Below, one piece after another: positions 1 to 6,057 of a stretch of 6,864 bases of DNA. The stretch is taken from contig CATMRH010000065.1 of the NCBI GenBank assembly GCA_950073955.1, forward strand, positions 1 through 6,864. Direction: 5' to 3'. The notes beneath the pieces were generated by a model. The model was not told the DNA's origin. It saw nothing but the letters and a program-made list of their open reading frames with translations, and searched no databases. This DNA comes from an uncultured archaeon. Lineage in GTDB: Archaea > Thermoproteota > Nitrososphaeria > Nitrososphaerales > Nitrosopumilaceae. The translations under genes were made by a program, and so were the position numbers. Each line of letters begins with the position of its first letter. The first letter of the stretch is position 1.

Positions 1-1045
1 CAAAGTAGTTTTCCATTGTTTCTTTTAGTGCAAGTCCTATACCGAGTGCAAGTCCCCCAGTTGCAGTTGCCAAAACCACCAAGTCTACCCCCCACCATGT
101 AACTACACCAAGTATTGTAGCAAGAAAAATTCCTATAGGAAGAACTTGTTTTGCAGATCTTGGAACTCCTTCCTTTTGCTTCCTTGCATATCCTGGTGGT
201 CTCGAACTTGGAATTATTGGTTCATAGTTATTTTGTCTCTTCTGTTCTCGCCACCTATCTATAGGATAAATTTCTTCTGGCACATGTCCTGGTCTTAGTT
301 TTTGTCCTGTCTGGTTTTTTCCAGTTATACAATTTTCATAATATTTTTCATACTTCACTCTCTCTGATTTTTTCCATTCTACAAATGGTTCATCTACTAG
401 TTTATCATAACTGCCAACAGGTAAACCCACGGAAGTGCGATATTTTTCAAGAAATTTTAGACCATCCTCTGTTTGGATATACTTTTGAAATTCATCATCT
501 TTCATGTCGAAAGGAGTTGTTTGAGGTGGACTCCACTTGAAGCATTTGTAGAATAATCCATCATCGTCTGTAAATCCTCGTTTGTCATTCCACATTTCAT
601 AATCTTCTCTTTCCAGAATAGATTTGTCACGTTTTGCTAAAGCAATTGGAACTAAGTGTGATATTGTCCAACCAATTACAAGTATGTTAATAGAATTAAG
701 AATTTTTGCAAATTTTTCAGCAGGATCTGATACATTTACATCCAAAGCTGGATTCTCTGCCTCAAATAGTTCAGTAGTTTGTATGTATACATTAATGGAT
801 GATACTAGAACTATTGCAAAAAATGGTAGTATTGCCTTGCGAACAAATCTAGAAGCATCTGGTCGAGTATAGTTGAATTTTTGAGATAAAATCCAATGAG
901 AAAATTTACGGTAAACTATTCCAATAATTACCAAACCAATGATTAAAAGAACAAAGGCTATCTGAAGAGACTCTGAAGAAGCCAGGAGTTGAGGTATTGT
1001 TTCAAATTCTCCTACAGAAATCTCTGTAACTTCTTCCTCAGCCAT
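1..1045 (-). CDS. MscS-family mechanosensitive ion channel, 5' part (runs off left edge)
   Basis: This frame is open from an ATG at 1045 to the window edge and gives 348 residues with no stop. The key evidence is at residues 318-348. A helix rich in Gly and Ala (TGGLALGIGLALKETMENYF, the last residues visible) matches the pore-lining TM3 of the MscS family, whose E. coli version is also a Gly/Ala helix leading into the beta domain. A hydrophobic segment precedes it (about 303-320). Three more hydrophobic segments lie near the N-terminus (about 29-46, 71-88 and 114-135). Between them is a long polar stretch, about residues 137-302, rich in Lys, Glu, Asp, Tyr and Trp. MscS proteins are membrane channels that open under hypo-osmotic tension. 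The cytoplasmic beta domain and vestibule should lie beyond the left edge. The ATG was chosen because the protein starts hydrophilic (MAEEEVTE) and a good TATA-like box lies 26 bp upstream. Family assignment is confident; gating and ion preference are unknown. Confidence 0.85.
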   Translation of the reverse strand, partial: MAEEEVTEISVGEFETIPQLLASSESLQIAFVLLIIGLVIIGIVYRKFSHWILSQKFNYTRPDASRFVRKAILPFFAIVLVSSINVYIQTTELFEAENPALDVNVSDPAEKFAKILNSINILVIGWTISHLVPIALAKRDKSILEREDYEMWNDKRGFTDDDGLFYKCFKWSPPQTTPFDMKDDEFQKYIQTEDGLKFLEKYRTSVGLPVGSYDKLVDEPFVEWKKSERVKYEKYYENCITGKNQTGQKLRPGHVPEEIYPIDRWREQKRQNNYEPIIPSSRPPGYARKQKEGVPRSAKQVLPIGIFLATILGVVTWWGVDLVVLATATGGLALGIGLALKETMENYF

Positions 1046-1066
1046 ATCTACTCCATTAAATCACAG

Positions 1067-1076
1067 TTTAATATAG
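1067..1076 (-). promoter_or_regulatory. TATA-like box for the MscS-family gene
   Basis: Read on the minus strand the bases are CTATATTAAA, centred 26 bp upstream of the ATG at 1045. That is the distance expected of an archaeal TATA box on a leaderless or nearly leaderless transcript. A GGAG lies 5 bases before the ATG (1051-1054). It would be upstream of, or at the edge of, such a transcript, so it is probably coincidental. The call rests on pattern and spacing only. Confidence 0.45.
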
Positions 1077-1159
1077 AATACAAAGTTAACTTCTATTATC
1101 ATTATAGATTGAAATTTTTATCAAACTTTTATTAAATTTAAAAATTTTCATGCGTAAAA

Positions 1160-1174
1160 AACCTATAACTTTTA
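1160..1174 (+). promoter_or_regulatory. Candidate TATA box for the KamA-family gene
   Basis: The sequence TATAACTTTTA (1164-1174), preceded by an A-rich stretch that could act as a BRE, is centred about 32 bp before the ATG at 1201. It would give a leader of only a few bases. The whole 1046-1200 divergent gap is very AT-rich, so other placements are possible. No Shine-Dalgarno motif precedes the ATG. Confidence 0.3.
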
Positions 1175-1200
1175 TCAAGGACTAACGTTCAATTTACTAA

Positions 1201-2565
1201 ATGACCCATCAAGAATCAATTTGGGATGATTCACCATCACTAAAATCATATACATTATCAAATTTTCGTCAACTCCCACAAATTCAGAATCTTTCTGAAG
1301 AAACTCGATTTGAGATGGAAGTTGTAGGAAATGTTTTACCATTTAAAGCAAACAACTATGTTGTTGAACAATTAATTGATTGGAACAATATCCCAAATGA
1401 TCCAATGTATGTTTTAACTTTTCCACAAAAAGGAATGTTGAAACCAGAACATTATAAAAAAATGGCAACTCTTTTAAAAAATAATCCTGACAAAAAAGAA
1501 ATAACATCTATTGCAAATGAAATTCGTTTACAACTAAATCCGCATCCAGCAGGACAAATGGAACTTAATGTACCAACACTAAAGGATGGAACCAAGTTGT
1601 ATGGTATGCAACATAAGTACAAGGAAACCTGTCTTTTCTTTCCTAGTCAAAGTCAAACTTGTCATGCATATTGTACTTTTTGTTTCAGATGGCCACAATT
1701 TGTTGGAATGGATGAAATGAAATTTGCAATGCGAGAGGGTGAACAACTTGTTCAATACCTTGTAGAACATCCAGAGATCAGTGATGTACTCTTTACAGGG
1801 GGTGATCCAATGATTATGAAAGCCAAAGTATTTTCAACATATATTGATGTTTTAATTGATGCAAAACTTCCAAATCTTAAAACAATCAGAATTGGAACAA
1901 AAGCTCTATCTTATTGGCCTTACAAATTTTTAACAGATTCTGATTCTCAAGAAATGTTAGATATTTTTAGAAAGATTACTGACAATGGATTACATCTTGC
2001 ATTTATGGCGCACTTTAATCATTTGAATGAATTATTAACAGATTCTTTAAAAAATGCAATTCAACAAGTGAGGACAACCGGTGCACAAATTAGAACTCAA
2101 TCTCCTCTTTTAGCACATATTAACGACGATTCAGCAATGTGGGCAAAAATGTGGAGTAAACAAGTTCAGTTGGGATGTATTCCATATTACATGTTTGTCG
2201 TTAGAGATACTGGTGCTCAACATTACTTTGGTATTCCTCTTGTTAAAGCACATGATATTTTCAAAAAGGCTTATTCTTCAATAAGTGGGTTAGCAAGAAC
2301 TGTTCGTGGGCCTAGTATGTCTGCAACTCCAGGAAAAGTTCACGTTATTGGAACTGCAAATATAAATAATCAGAAGGTAATTGTTTTGAGATTTTTACAG
2401 GGTAGAAACCCTAACTGGGTTGAAGTTCCATTCTTTGCAAAATATGATGAAAATGCGATTTGGTTAGATGATTTAAAACCTGCATTTTCTGAAAAATTCT
2501 TCTTTGAAGAAGAGATGAACAATTTCAAAGCAACTAATCCAAATGAAGATTATCCTGAATCTTAA
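1201..2565 (+). CDS. KamA-family radical SAM/PLP protein (lysine 2,3-aminomutase-like)
   Basis: At 454 residues it is slightly longer than Clostridium lysine 2,3-aminomutase. The radical SAM cluster motif CxxxCxxC is C154-C158-C161 (TCHAYCTFCFRW). GGDP at 200-203 fits the SAM-binding GGEP/GGDP motif. R163 falls where the aminomutase Arg binds the substrate carboxylate. LLAHINDD (303-310) aligns with the family's LLRGVND segment, and PYY is at 328-330. The PLP lysine is most likely K379 in ATPGK, matching the family's DAPGGGGK. The family uses a 5'-deoxyadenosyl radical and PLP to shift an alpha-amino group to the beta carbon. Two family features differ. The Asp before the APGGGGK loop is Ala/Thr here, and the C-terminal zinc cysteines of the clostridial enzyme are absent. 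The substrate may therefore not be lysine. The ATG at 1201 lacks a Shine-Dalgarno motif, consistent with leaderless translation. The gene is likely transcribed alone or with the next gene, 66 bp downstream. Confidence 0.85.
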   Translation: MTHQESIWDDSPSLKSYTLSNFRQLPQIQNLSEETRFEMEVVGNVLPFKANNYVVEQLIDWNNIPNDPMYVLTFPQKGMLKPEHYKKMATLLKNNPDKKEITSIANEIRLQLNPHPAGQMELNVPTLKDGTKLYGMQHKYKETCLFFPSQSQTCHAYCTFCFRWPQFVGMDEMKFAMREGEQLVQYLVEHPEISDVLFTGGDPMIMKAKVFSTYIDVLIDAKLPNLKTIRIGTKALSYWPYKFLTDSDSQEMLDIFRKITDNGLHLAFMAHFNHLNELLTDSLKNAIQQVRTTGAQIRTQSPLLAHINDDSAMWAKMWSKQVQLGCIPYYMFVVRDTGAQHYFGIPLVKAHDIFKKAYSSISGLARTVRGPSMSATPGKVHVIGTANINNQKVIVLRFLQGRNPNWVEVPFFAKYDENAIWLDDLKPAFSEKFFFEEEMNNFKATNPNEDYPES

Positions 2566-2589
2566 AATTTATCGTGATGTAATAACCTA

Positions 2590-2612
2590 CAAGTATAGGA
2601 ATTATGAAAAAT
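2590..2612 (+). promoter_or_regulatory. Possible promoter in the 66-bp gap before the J-domain gene
   Basis: Two AT-rich candidates lie here: AAGTATAGGA (2591-2600, about 36 bp before the ATG) and AATTATGAAAA (about 26 bp before it). Neither is a strong TATA box, and there is no clear terminator between the two genes, so read-through from the KamA-family gene is equally plausible. Confidence 0.22.
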
Positions 2613-2631
2613 TAACCTAGTTGATGTACAT

Positions 2632-3786
2632 ATGGTAGAAAACAATTATGATATTCTAGGAATCGTGGAAGGTTCAACTAAGAAAGAAATTCGAAATGCA
2701 TTTAGACGATTAGCCTTGCAATTTCATTCAGATCGTGGTGGGGAAAATGAACAATTCATAAAAATAAAACAAGCATATGAAGATCTCAAAATTGGTAAAA
2801 AATATCCTGACACAGACATTGAAAAAATAAGAAATTCACGAGTATTTTCTAGTGATAATGAAGCAGATGTTAGAAGAAAGAATCAGATTCTAGGTCAGCA
2901 ACTATCCAAAGAAATGAAAAATGCTGAAGAATGGGCAGCAGCCTTGAACAGATCAAACTTGACTGCAACAAGATTATTTGGATCAAAAACTCTTGGAGAA
3001 ATTGAGCTAGAAAGAAAAGCAAACGGTGCTCTATCAATCAAAGGAAATTTCATGGCTGGAAATCTAACATATGATGGCTCAATAGTTATGCAGGGAAGTA
3101 TAACTAGTCCATCTTGGACACAAGAATTTAGAACAAACATACATCTGACTAAAGGTGATTTCAAATTTATTAATCCTTTAGAAACTAAATACAAAATTGA
3201 GAATGGTGCTAGAATTATTGCGGATAATGGAGATATTATAATAGGAAATGTCTTTGGTCGAAAATACAGAGTTGAAGACCCAGAAGGAAGGATTGGCATT
3301 TTTCAGATTCAAGAACATAGAACACATATTTCAGCCCCAAATGGAAAAATTATTGCTGAAAATGCAGTAAACACTGTTTTACTTGATGCTGATACAATAA
3401 TTATTCTTAATATTGAAGATGATGTGACACTTTCTGCACGTAAAATTTTATTTTATGGAGGAAAATTTACCCATGATTCTGTAATTGAATTGAAACAAGG
3501 TGGTTCAATACGATTTTTTGAAAACTTTTCAATTCAAGGATTAAGTGGTGATGCAATAATCAAACTTGAAAACGGTAAAAAAATTCAATTATTCGATCTA
3601 AAAACCAAAAAAATCAAAGATTTAGCTGATGAATTTATATCTAACAAGGAGACTTTTGGAAAAAATGCAACTATGGTTGGATATGGATTTACAATTACAT
3701 ATGACATGCTAGATAACCTTTCAAAGAAACTAAATAAAAAACAAAAAAGTAGTTGGGCATCAAAATTTGGTTTTTCTAAAAATTAA
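2632..3786 (+). CDS. J-domain protein with an atypical HSD motif and a beta-rich C-terminal body
   Basis: 384 residues. Residues 4-57 read as a J-domain. The N-terminal part is YDILGIVEGSTKKEIRNAF, followed by the helix RRLALQFHSD (25-34), GG, and a helix ending FIKIKQAYEDL. J-domains stimulate the ATPase of Hsp70 (DnaK) through an invariant HPD loop, but here the loop is HSD (32-34). The DnaJ Gly/Phe region and the CxxCxGxG zinc fingers are absent, so this is not a DnaJ orthologue. A charged linker with probable helices (about 60-125) leads to residues 120-325. This part has short alternating hydrophobic strands with recurrent NG or GG turns (131, 191, 199, 237, 276, 290, 314) and resembles a beta-solenoid or bactofilin-like fold. 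The C-terminus (325-384) is a Lys-rich, partly helical tail. There is no signal peptide or membrane segment, so it is probably cytoplasmic. The fold of the C-terminal body is inferred from pattern alone and its role is unknown. Confidence 0.75.
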   Translation: MVENNYDILGIVEGSTKKEIRNAFRRLALQFHSDRGGENEQFIKIKQAYEDLKIGKKYPDTDIEKIRNSRVFSSDNEADVRRKNQILGQQLSKEMKNAEEWAAALNRSNLTATRLFGSKTLGEIELERKANGALSIKGNFMAGNLTYDGSIVMQGSITSPSWTQEFRTNIHLTKGDFKFINPLETKYKIENGARIIADNGDIIIGNVFGRKYRVEDPEGRIGIFQIQEHRTHISAPNGKIIAENAVNTVLLDADTIIILNIEDDVTLSARKILFYGGKFTHDSVIELKQGGSIRFFENFSIQGLSGDAIIKLENGKKIQLFDLKTKKIKDLADEFISNKETFGKNATMVGYGFTITYDMLDNLSKKLNKKQKSSWASKFGFSKN

Positions 3787-3865
3787 TCAATACAATTGCT
3801 AAAAATAACCTGGTGCTGTAAAAATCTAAAATAATAAAAAGAAATGAAAAAATGATTGAACTAAT
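3787..3865. other. Convergent intergenic gap
   Basis: 79 bp separate the stops of the J-domain gene (plus) and the ferredoxin-like gene (minus). No gene or RNA structure was seen here. The notable content is a run of A on the plus strand, which is a T-rich stretch for the minus-strand transcript. Confidence 0.5.
3820..3853 (-). terminator. T-rich archaeal-type terminator after the ferredoxin-like gene
   Basis: On the minus strand, starting 12 bases past the TAG stop, there are several T runs (TTTTTTCATTTCTTTTTATTA and onward). Archaeal RNA polymerase terminates at such T-rich tracts without needing a hairpin. Overall AT richness weakens the call. Confidence 0.45.
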
Positions 3866-4165
3866 CTAATCGATTAATTCGGTCCAACCTTTGACGAAGA
3901 CTGAGTCCTTGTATAGCGGAACTGGTTGTCCAACAGTAAAGTCCATTGGTCTCATCCAAAAGATTGCCTTTGTTGGGCATACACCTATGCATGCACCATC
4001 TGTGATACATCTTTCTGGATAAAAAACAAATGCTTTACCTCTTTTCCAGCCTTCAACTGGTTTTACTCTAAGGACATCTGGACCAAGAGTTGTACAGATT
4101 TCTACACATAGTGCACATCCTATACACATCTGTTCACTGATGTCTGGTAGTATTGCTACTGGCAT
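3866..4165 (-). CDS. Small two-cluster ferredoxin-like protein with an Asp-containing second motif
   Basis: 99 residues with two iron-sulfur motifs. The first is a full CxxCxxCxxxC (C14, C17, C20, C24). The second is CITDGACIGVCP (C53, D56, C59, C63), where the second Cys is replaced by Asp. The same CxxDxxC pattern occurs in Sulfolobus-type ferredoxin (CIADGxC) and in Desulfovibrio africanus ferredoxin III, where that cluster is [3Fe-4S] or an exchangeable [4Fe-4S]. The protein is therefore predicted to carry one [4Fe-4S] plus one [3Fe-4S] or Asp-ligated cluster and to transfer single electrons in the cytoplasm. A longer linker than in a bacterial 2[4Fe-4S] ferredoxin (residues 25-52) and a 35-residue C-terminal tail set it apart. 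Its redox partner is not encoded in the window. The ATG start has a strong TATA-like box 30 bp upstream. Confidence 0.88.
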   Translation of the reverse strand: MPVAILPDISEQMCIGCALCVEICTTLGPDVLRVKPVEGWKRGKAFVFYPERCITDGACIGVCPTKAIFWMRPMDFTVGQPVPLYKDSVFVKGWTELID

Positions 4166-4190
4166 TATGAAAAATTTTATGATTTTTGGC

Positions 4191-4200
4191 TTAATATAAC
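4191..4200 (-). promoter_or_regulatory. TATA-like box for the ferredoxin-like gene
   Basis: On the minus strand GTTATATTAA is centred about 30 bp upstream of the ATG at 4165, which predicts a transcript start within a few bases of the ATG. It is among the best TATA-like matches in the window. It also indicates that this gene has its own promoter and need not depend on the RecA-fold gene upstream. Confidence 0.5.
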
Positions 4201-4243
4201 TTGCCTCAAAAATGTCTCTTATAACGCCGTTTCACTTTTTGAT

Positions 4244-4258
4244 CGCAAAAAATCAAAA
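4244..4258 (-). terminator. T-run directly after the RecA-fold gene
   Basis: The minus strand reads TTTTGATTTTTTGCG immediately after the TGA stop, with a six-T run. It also overlaps a weak AT-only inverted repeat (TTTTGAT at 4237-4243 with ATCAAAA at 4252-4258, 8-base loop). The T-run is the more credible archaeal signal, and the ferredoxin-like gene beyond it has its own TATA-like box. Confidence 0.35.
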
Positions 4259-4882
4259 TCAATGCTTTTCTTGTTCTATTTTGAATATCTTTGAACTTGC
4301 ATCCATATCTTCAAGAATACTTATGACTAAATTATTTTCAATTTTTTTAAGTAAATAAATTCCTGTTTTTTTTGATTTTATGATCTGTTTTCCTCCTGGT
4401 GATAATATCCACCCATTATCTTCTTTCTTTCTTGCCATCGCAGTTATAACAACAGATGAACTTGTTTTTCTTCCAACAGATGAGAGTAACATAATACATG
4501 AATTGATGAATCTAGCAGATTCAAGATCATCAAACATATTGTAAACTCCATTGAACGAATCAATTACAACTAGGAATCTCTTCTTTGATACTTTACTTAT
4601 GATTTCTGATAATTTTTCTCTCCAACTTGCTTTATTAGGATGAAAAATTATTACATTGTTTTTTTTCTGAATCATTCCAGATTCAACATATCCAGTATAA
4701 AGTAAATCCATATCTACAAAAATTATCTGACTTTGAATAGAGTTGATTAGTCTGTTAAGAAATTCTGCTTTATGAAAAGTGTCTGAACATAACACAATGC
4801 TTGGAATGTTCTTCCCAAATTCATTTTGAATATGTGTTAAACTATTATCTAAAATCTGCTCAGGACTTTTATTCAACACCAC
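4259..4882 (-). CDS. RecA/KaiC-fold protein with a degenerate P-loop
   Basis: 207 residues, no close family recognised. The core looks like a RecA-superfamily ATPase. There is a strand then helix at 28-50, a strand ending in Asp residues (IIFVDMD, 53-59), a Walker-B-like strand FLVVIDSF (103-110), a strand SSVVITAM (142-149) and a last strand pair GIYLLKKIENNLVISIL (174-190) like the C-terminal sheet of RadB/KaiC-like proteins. Where a Walker A GxxGxGKT should sit there is SIVLCSDTFHKAEF (28-41), with no Gly-rich loop and no GK[ST]. It therefore probably does not hydrolyse ATP in the usual way and may be a regulatory or structural relative. No ATG is available: an in-frame TAA lies at 4892-4894, and the start must be GTG at 4882, GTG at 4879 or TTG at 4876. 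It diverges from the aminotransferase gene with a 23-bp gap, so the two may share control. Confidence 0.65.
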   Translation of the reverse strand: MVLNKSPEQILDNSLTHIQNEFGKNIPSIVLCSDTFHKAEFLNRLINSIQSQIIFVDMDLLYTGYVESGMIQKKNNVIIFHPNKASWREKLSEIISKVSKKRFLVVIDSFNGVYNMFDDLESARFINSCIMLLSSVGRKTSSSVVITAMARKKEDNGWILSPGGKQIIKSKKTGIYLLKKIENNLVISILEDMDASSKIFKIEQEKH

Positions 4883-4905
4883 TTTAGCATTTTACAGATA
4901 TAATA
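4883..4905. promoter_or_regulatory. Very short divergent promoter region (RecA-fold gene / aminotransferase)
   Basis: Only 23 bp separate the two divergent starts. ATATAATA (4898-4905) read on the minus strand is a TATA-like element, and a start about 25 bp downstream would fall near 4876-4879, at the alternative GTG or TTG codons of the RecA-fold gene. For the aminotransferase, any TATA box must lie inside the RecA-fold coding sequence, for example around TTTTATTCA at 4867-4875. The two promoters therefore overlap opposing transcripts. Confidence 0.3.
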
Positions 4906-6057
4906 ATGAATTTAGTATCAAAAGATATTTCAAGTGATTTTCCTAATTCAGGTAAAATCTATCTAAACAATGCATCAGTCTCGCTGATGCCTTCTCAGAG
5001 CATTGAAGCCATGAAAGAGTTTCTAATCTCATACAATTCAATTGGACCAGATTCTAAGGATTCAGAAACATTTGTTACTGAGAAAATACGCAACGTAAGA
5101 AAAATAATTGCAAAAATTATCTCCTGTCAACCTGATGAAGTTGTTCTTACTCAAAGCACTACTGATGGGATCAATATTGTAGCAAATGGTCTCTCTTTTG
5201 ATGCTAGTTCCAACATAATAATTCGTGGAATGACACATGAACATCATTCAAACTTTTATCCTTGGATTAAACTAAAAGAAAAAATTTCAATAAAAAGTCT
5301 TCCTATATATAAAAACGGTTTTTTCAAATTAGATGATCTAGAATCCTATATTGATGCTAACACAAAACTAGTATCTCTAAGTCATGCTCTGTATAACACT
5401 GGTTCAATATTGCCTGTAGAAGAAATCGGAAATATTCTTCAAGATAGAGTTCCATTCTTTATTGATAGTGCACAAACTGTAGGATGTATAGGTGACATTG
5501 ATGTATCTAAGATTAAATGTAATTTCATGTCATTTAACGGCTCCAAATGGCTCTGTGGTCCAATGGGAACTGGTTTGTTTTACTGTAATAGAAAATCAAG
5601 CGAATTATTAGAACCAATGACAATTGGTGGTGAATCTGCAATAATTTATGATGACACAAATCTTGCTTTCAAAGAACTACCAGACAAATTTCAAACTGGT
5701 TTTAGAAATTATGTAGGAATAGTTGGATTGGAATCATCTGTAAAATACTTGCTCAACTTTGGGTTGAAAAATATTCATAAGAAAAATCAATACTTGTCAA
5801 AACTTTTCAGAGAAGAAATATCAAAAATACCAAATGTTATTTTGTATGGACCAGAAGATCCAAATGATAGAACCAGTATTGTGTCTTTTAATATTGATGG
5901 TTTTGATTCACAAGAAATAGTAGATAAACTTGAAAAACAAAATATTATTTTAGCAGTAAGAGAAATTATGGAAAAAAAGATTATACGAGCATCTCCTCAC
6001 TTTTTTAACACAGAATATGAAATGCTTCAGGTTATTGATGCAATAAAGAAACTATAG
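4906..6057 (+). CDS. Class V aminotransferase (SufS/isopenicillin-epimerase-like fold-type I PLP enzyme)
   Basis: 383 residues, full length for the family. Hallmarks in order are: YLNNAS (19-24), TQSTTDGIN (82-90) for PLP phosphate binding, EHHSNFYPW (112-120) matching the SufS EHHxNxxPW segment whose His stacks on PLP, DSAQ (187-190) binding the pyridine nitrogen, and NGSKWLCGPMGTG (211-223) with Schiff-base Lys K214. R361 in IIRASPHFFNTEYEM matches the SufS carboxylate-binding Arg in the RAS..xYNT segment. The catalytic-Cys segment that precedes it in SufS (RTGHHCAMP) is missing: only VREIMEKKI lies there. It should therefore not be a standard cysteine desulfurase. A lyase, epimerase, kynureninase-like or aminotransferase activity is possible, and no substrate can be named. 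The ATG at 4906 has no Shine-Dalgarno motif. The TAG stop overlaps the stop of the opposite-strand gene. Confidence 0.85.
   Translation: MNLVSKDISSDFPNSGKIYLNNASVSLMPSQSIEAMKEFLISYNSIGPDSKDSETFVTEKIRNVRKIIAKIISCQPDEVVLTQSTTDGINIVANGLSFDASSNIIIRGMTHEHHSNFYPWIKLKEKISIKSLPIYKNGFFKLDDLESYIDANTKLVSLSHALYNTGSILPVEEIGNILQDRVPFFIDSAQTVGCIGDIDVSKIKCNFMSFNGSKWLCGPMGTGLFYCNRKSSELLEPMTIGGESAIIYDDTNLAFKELPDKFQTGFRNYVGIVGLESSVKYLLNFGLKNIHKKNQYLSKLFREEISKIPNVILYGPEDPNDRTSIVSFNIDGFDSQEIVDKLEKQNIILAVREIMEKKIIRASPHFFNTEYEMLQVIDAIKKL
6052..6057. other. Overlapping tail-to-tail stop codons in a CTATAG palindrome
   Basis: The six bases CTATAG hold both stops. TAG at 6055-6057 ends the aminotransferase on the plus strand, and the complement of CTA at 6052-6054 is TAG ending the RAM-domain gene on the minus strand. 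There is no intergenic space, so each transcript must terminate inside the other gene's coding sequence. Confidence 0.9.

Larger units (their letters stand above)
1046..1200. other. Divergent intergenic region (MscS-like / KamA-like)
   Basis: 155 bp, extremely AT-rich, holding the TATA-like elements of both flanking genes. Several AATTTT/TTAAAT runs occur around 1110-1150. No small gene, RNA hairpin or repeat was seen. Confidence 0.5.

Noticed and set aside
624..872. Plus-strand open frame of 82 codons
   Set aside because: It lies entirely antisense to the well supported MscS-family gene, whose minus-strand frame shows membrane helices and the pore motif. The plus-strand translation resembles nothing recognisable.
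1051..1054. GGAG on the minus strand, 5 bases before the MscS-like ATG, as a Shine-Dalgarno site
   Set aside because: The TATA-like box predicts transcription starting at about the ATG, so the GGAG would not be in the mRNA, and no other gene in the window has a Shine-Dalgarno site.
1201..2565. Assignment as EpmB (EF-P lysine aminomutase)
   Set aside because: EpmB works with bacterial EF-P and EpmA. Archaea use aIF5A with hypusine, and neither partner is present in the window.
2895..3299. Minus-strand open frame of 134 codons inside the J-domain gene
   Set aside because: It is a complementary-frame shadow. The plus frame has a recognisable J-domain and continues without break, and the minus frame has no domain signature and no promoter.
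3926..4111. Plus-strand open frame opposite the ferredoxin-like gene
   Set aside because: Its Cys-rich look comes from the complement of the ferredoxin codons. The minus frame has the two cluster motifs and a TATA-like box.
4237..4258. Inverted repeat TTTTGAT / ATCAAAA
   Set aside because: The stem is only 7 bp with five A-T pairs at one end and an 8-base loop in very AT-rich DNA, so it could arise by chance. The T-run alone is kept as the possible terminator.
4906..6057. Assignment as cysteine desulfurase (SufS/IscS)
   Set aside because: The catalytic Cys loop is absent, so only the fold-level class V call is justified.
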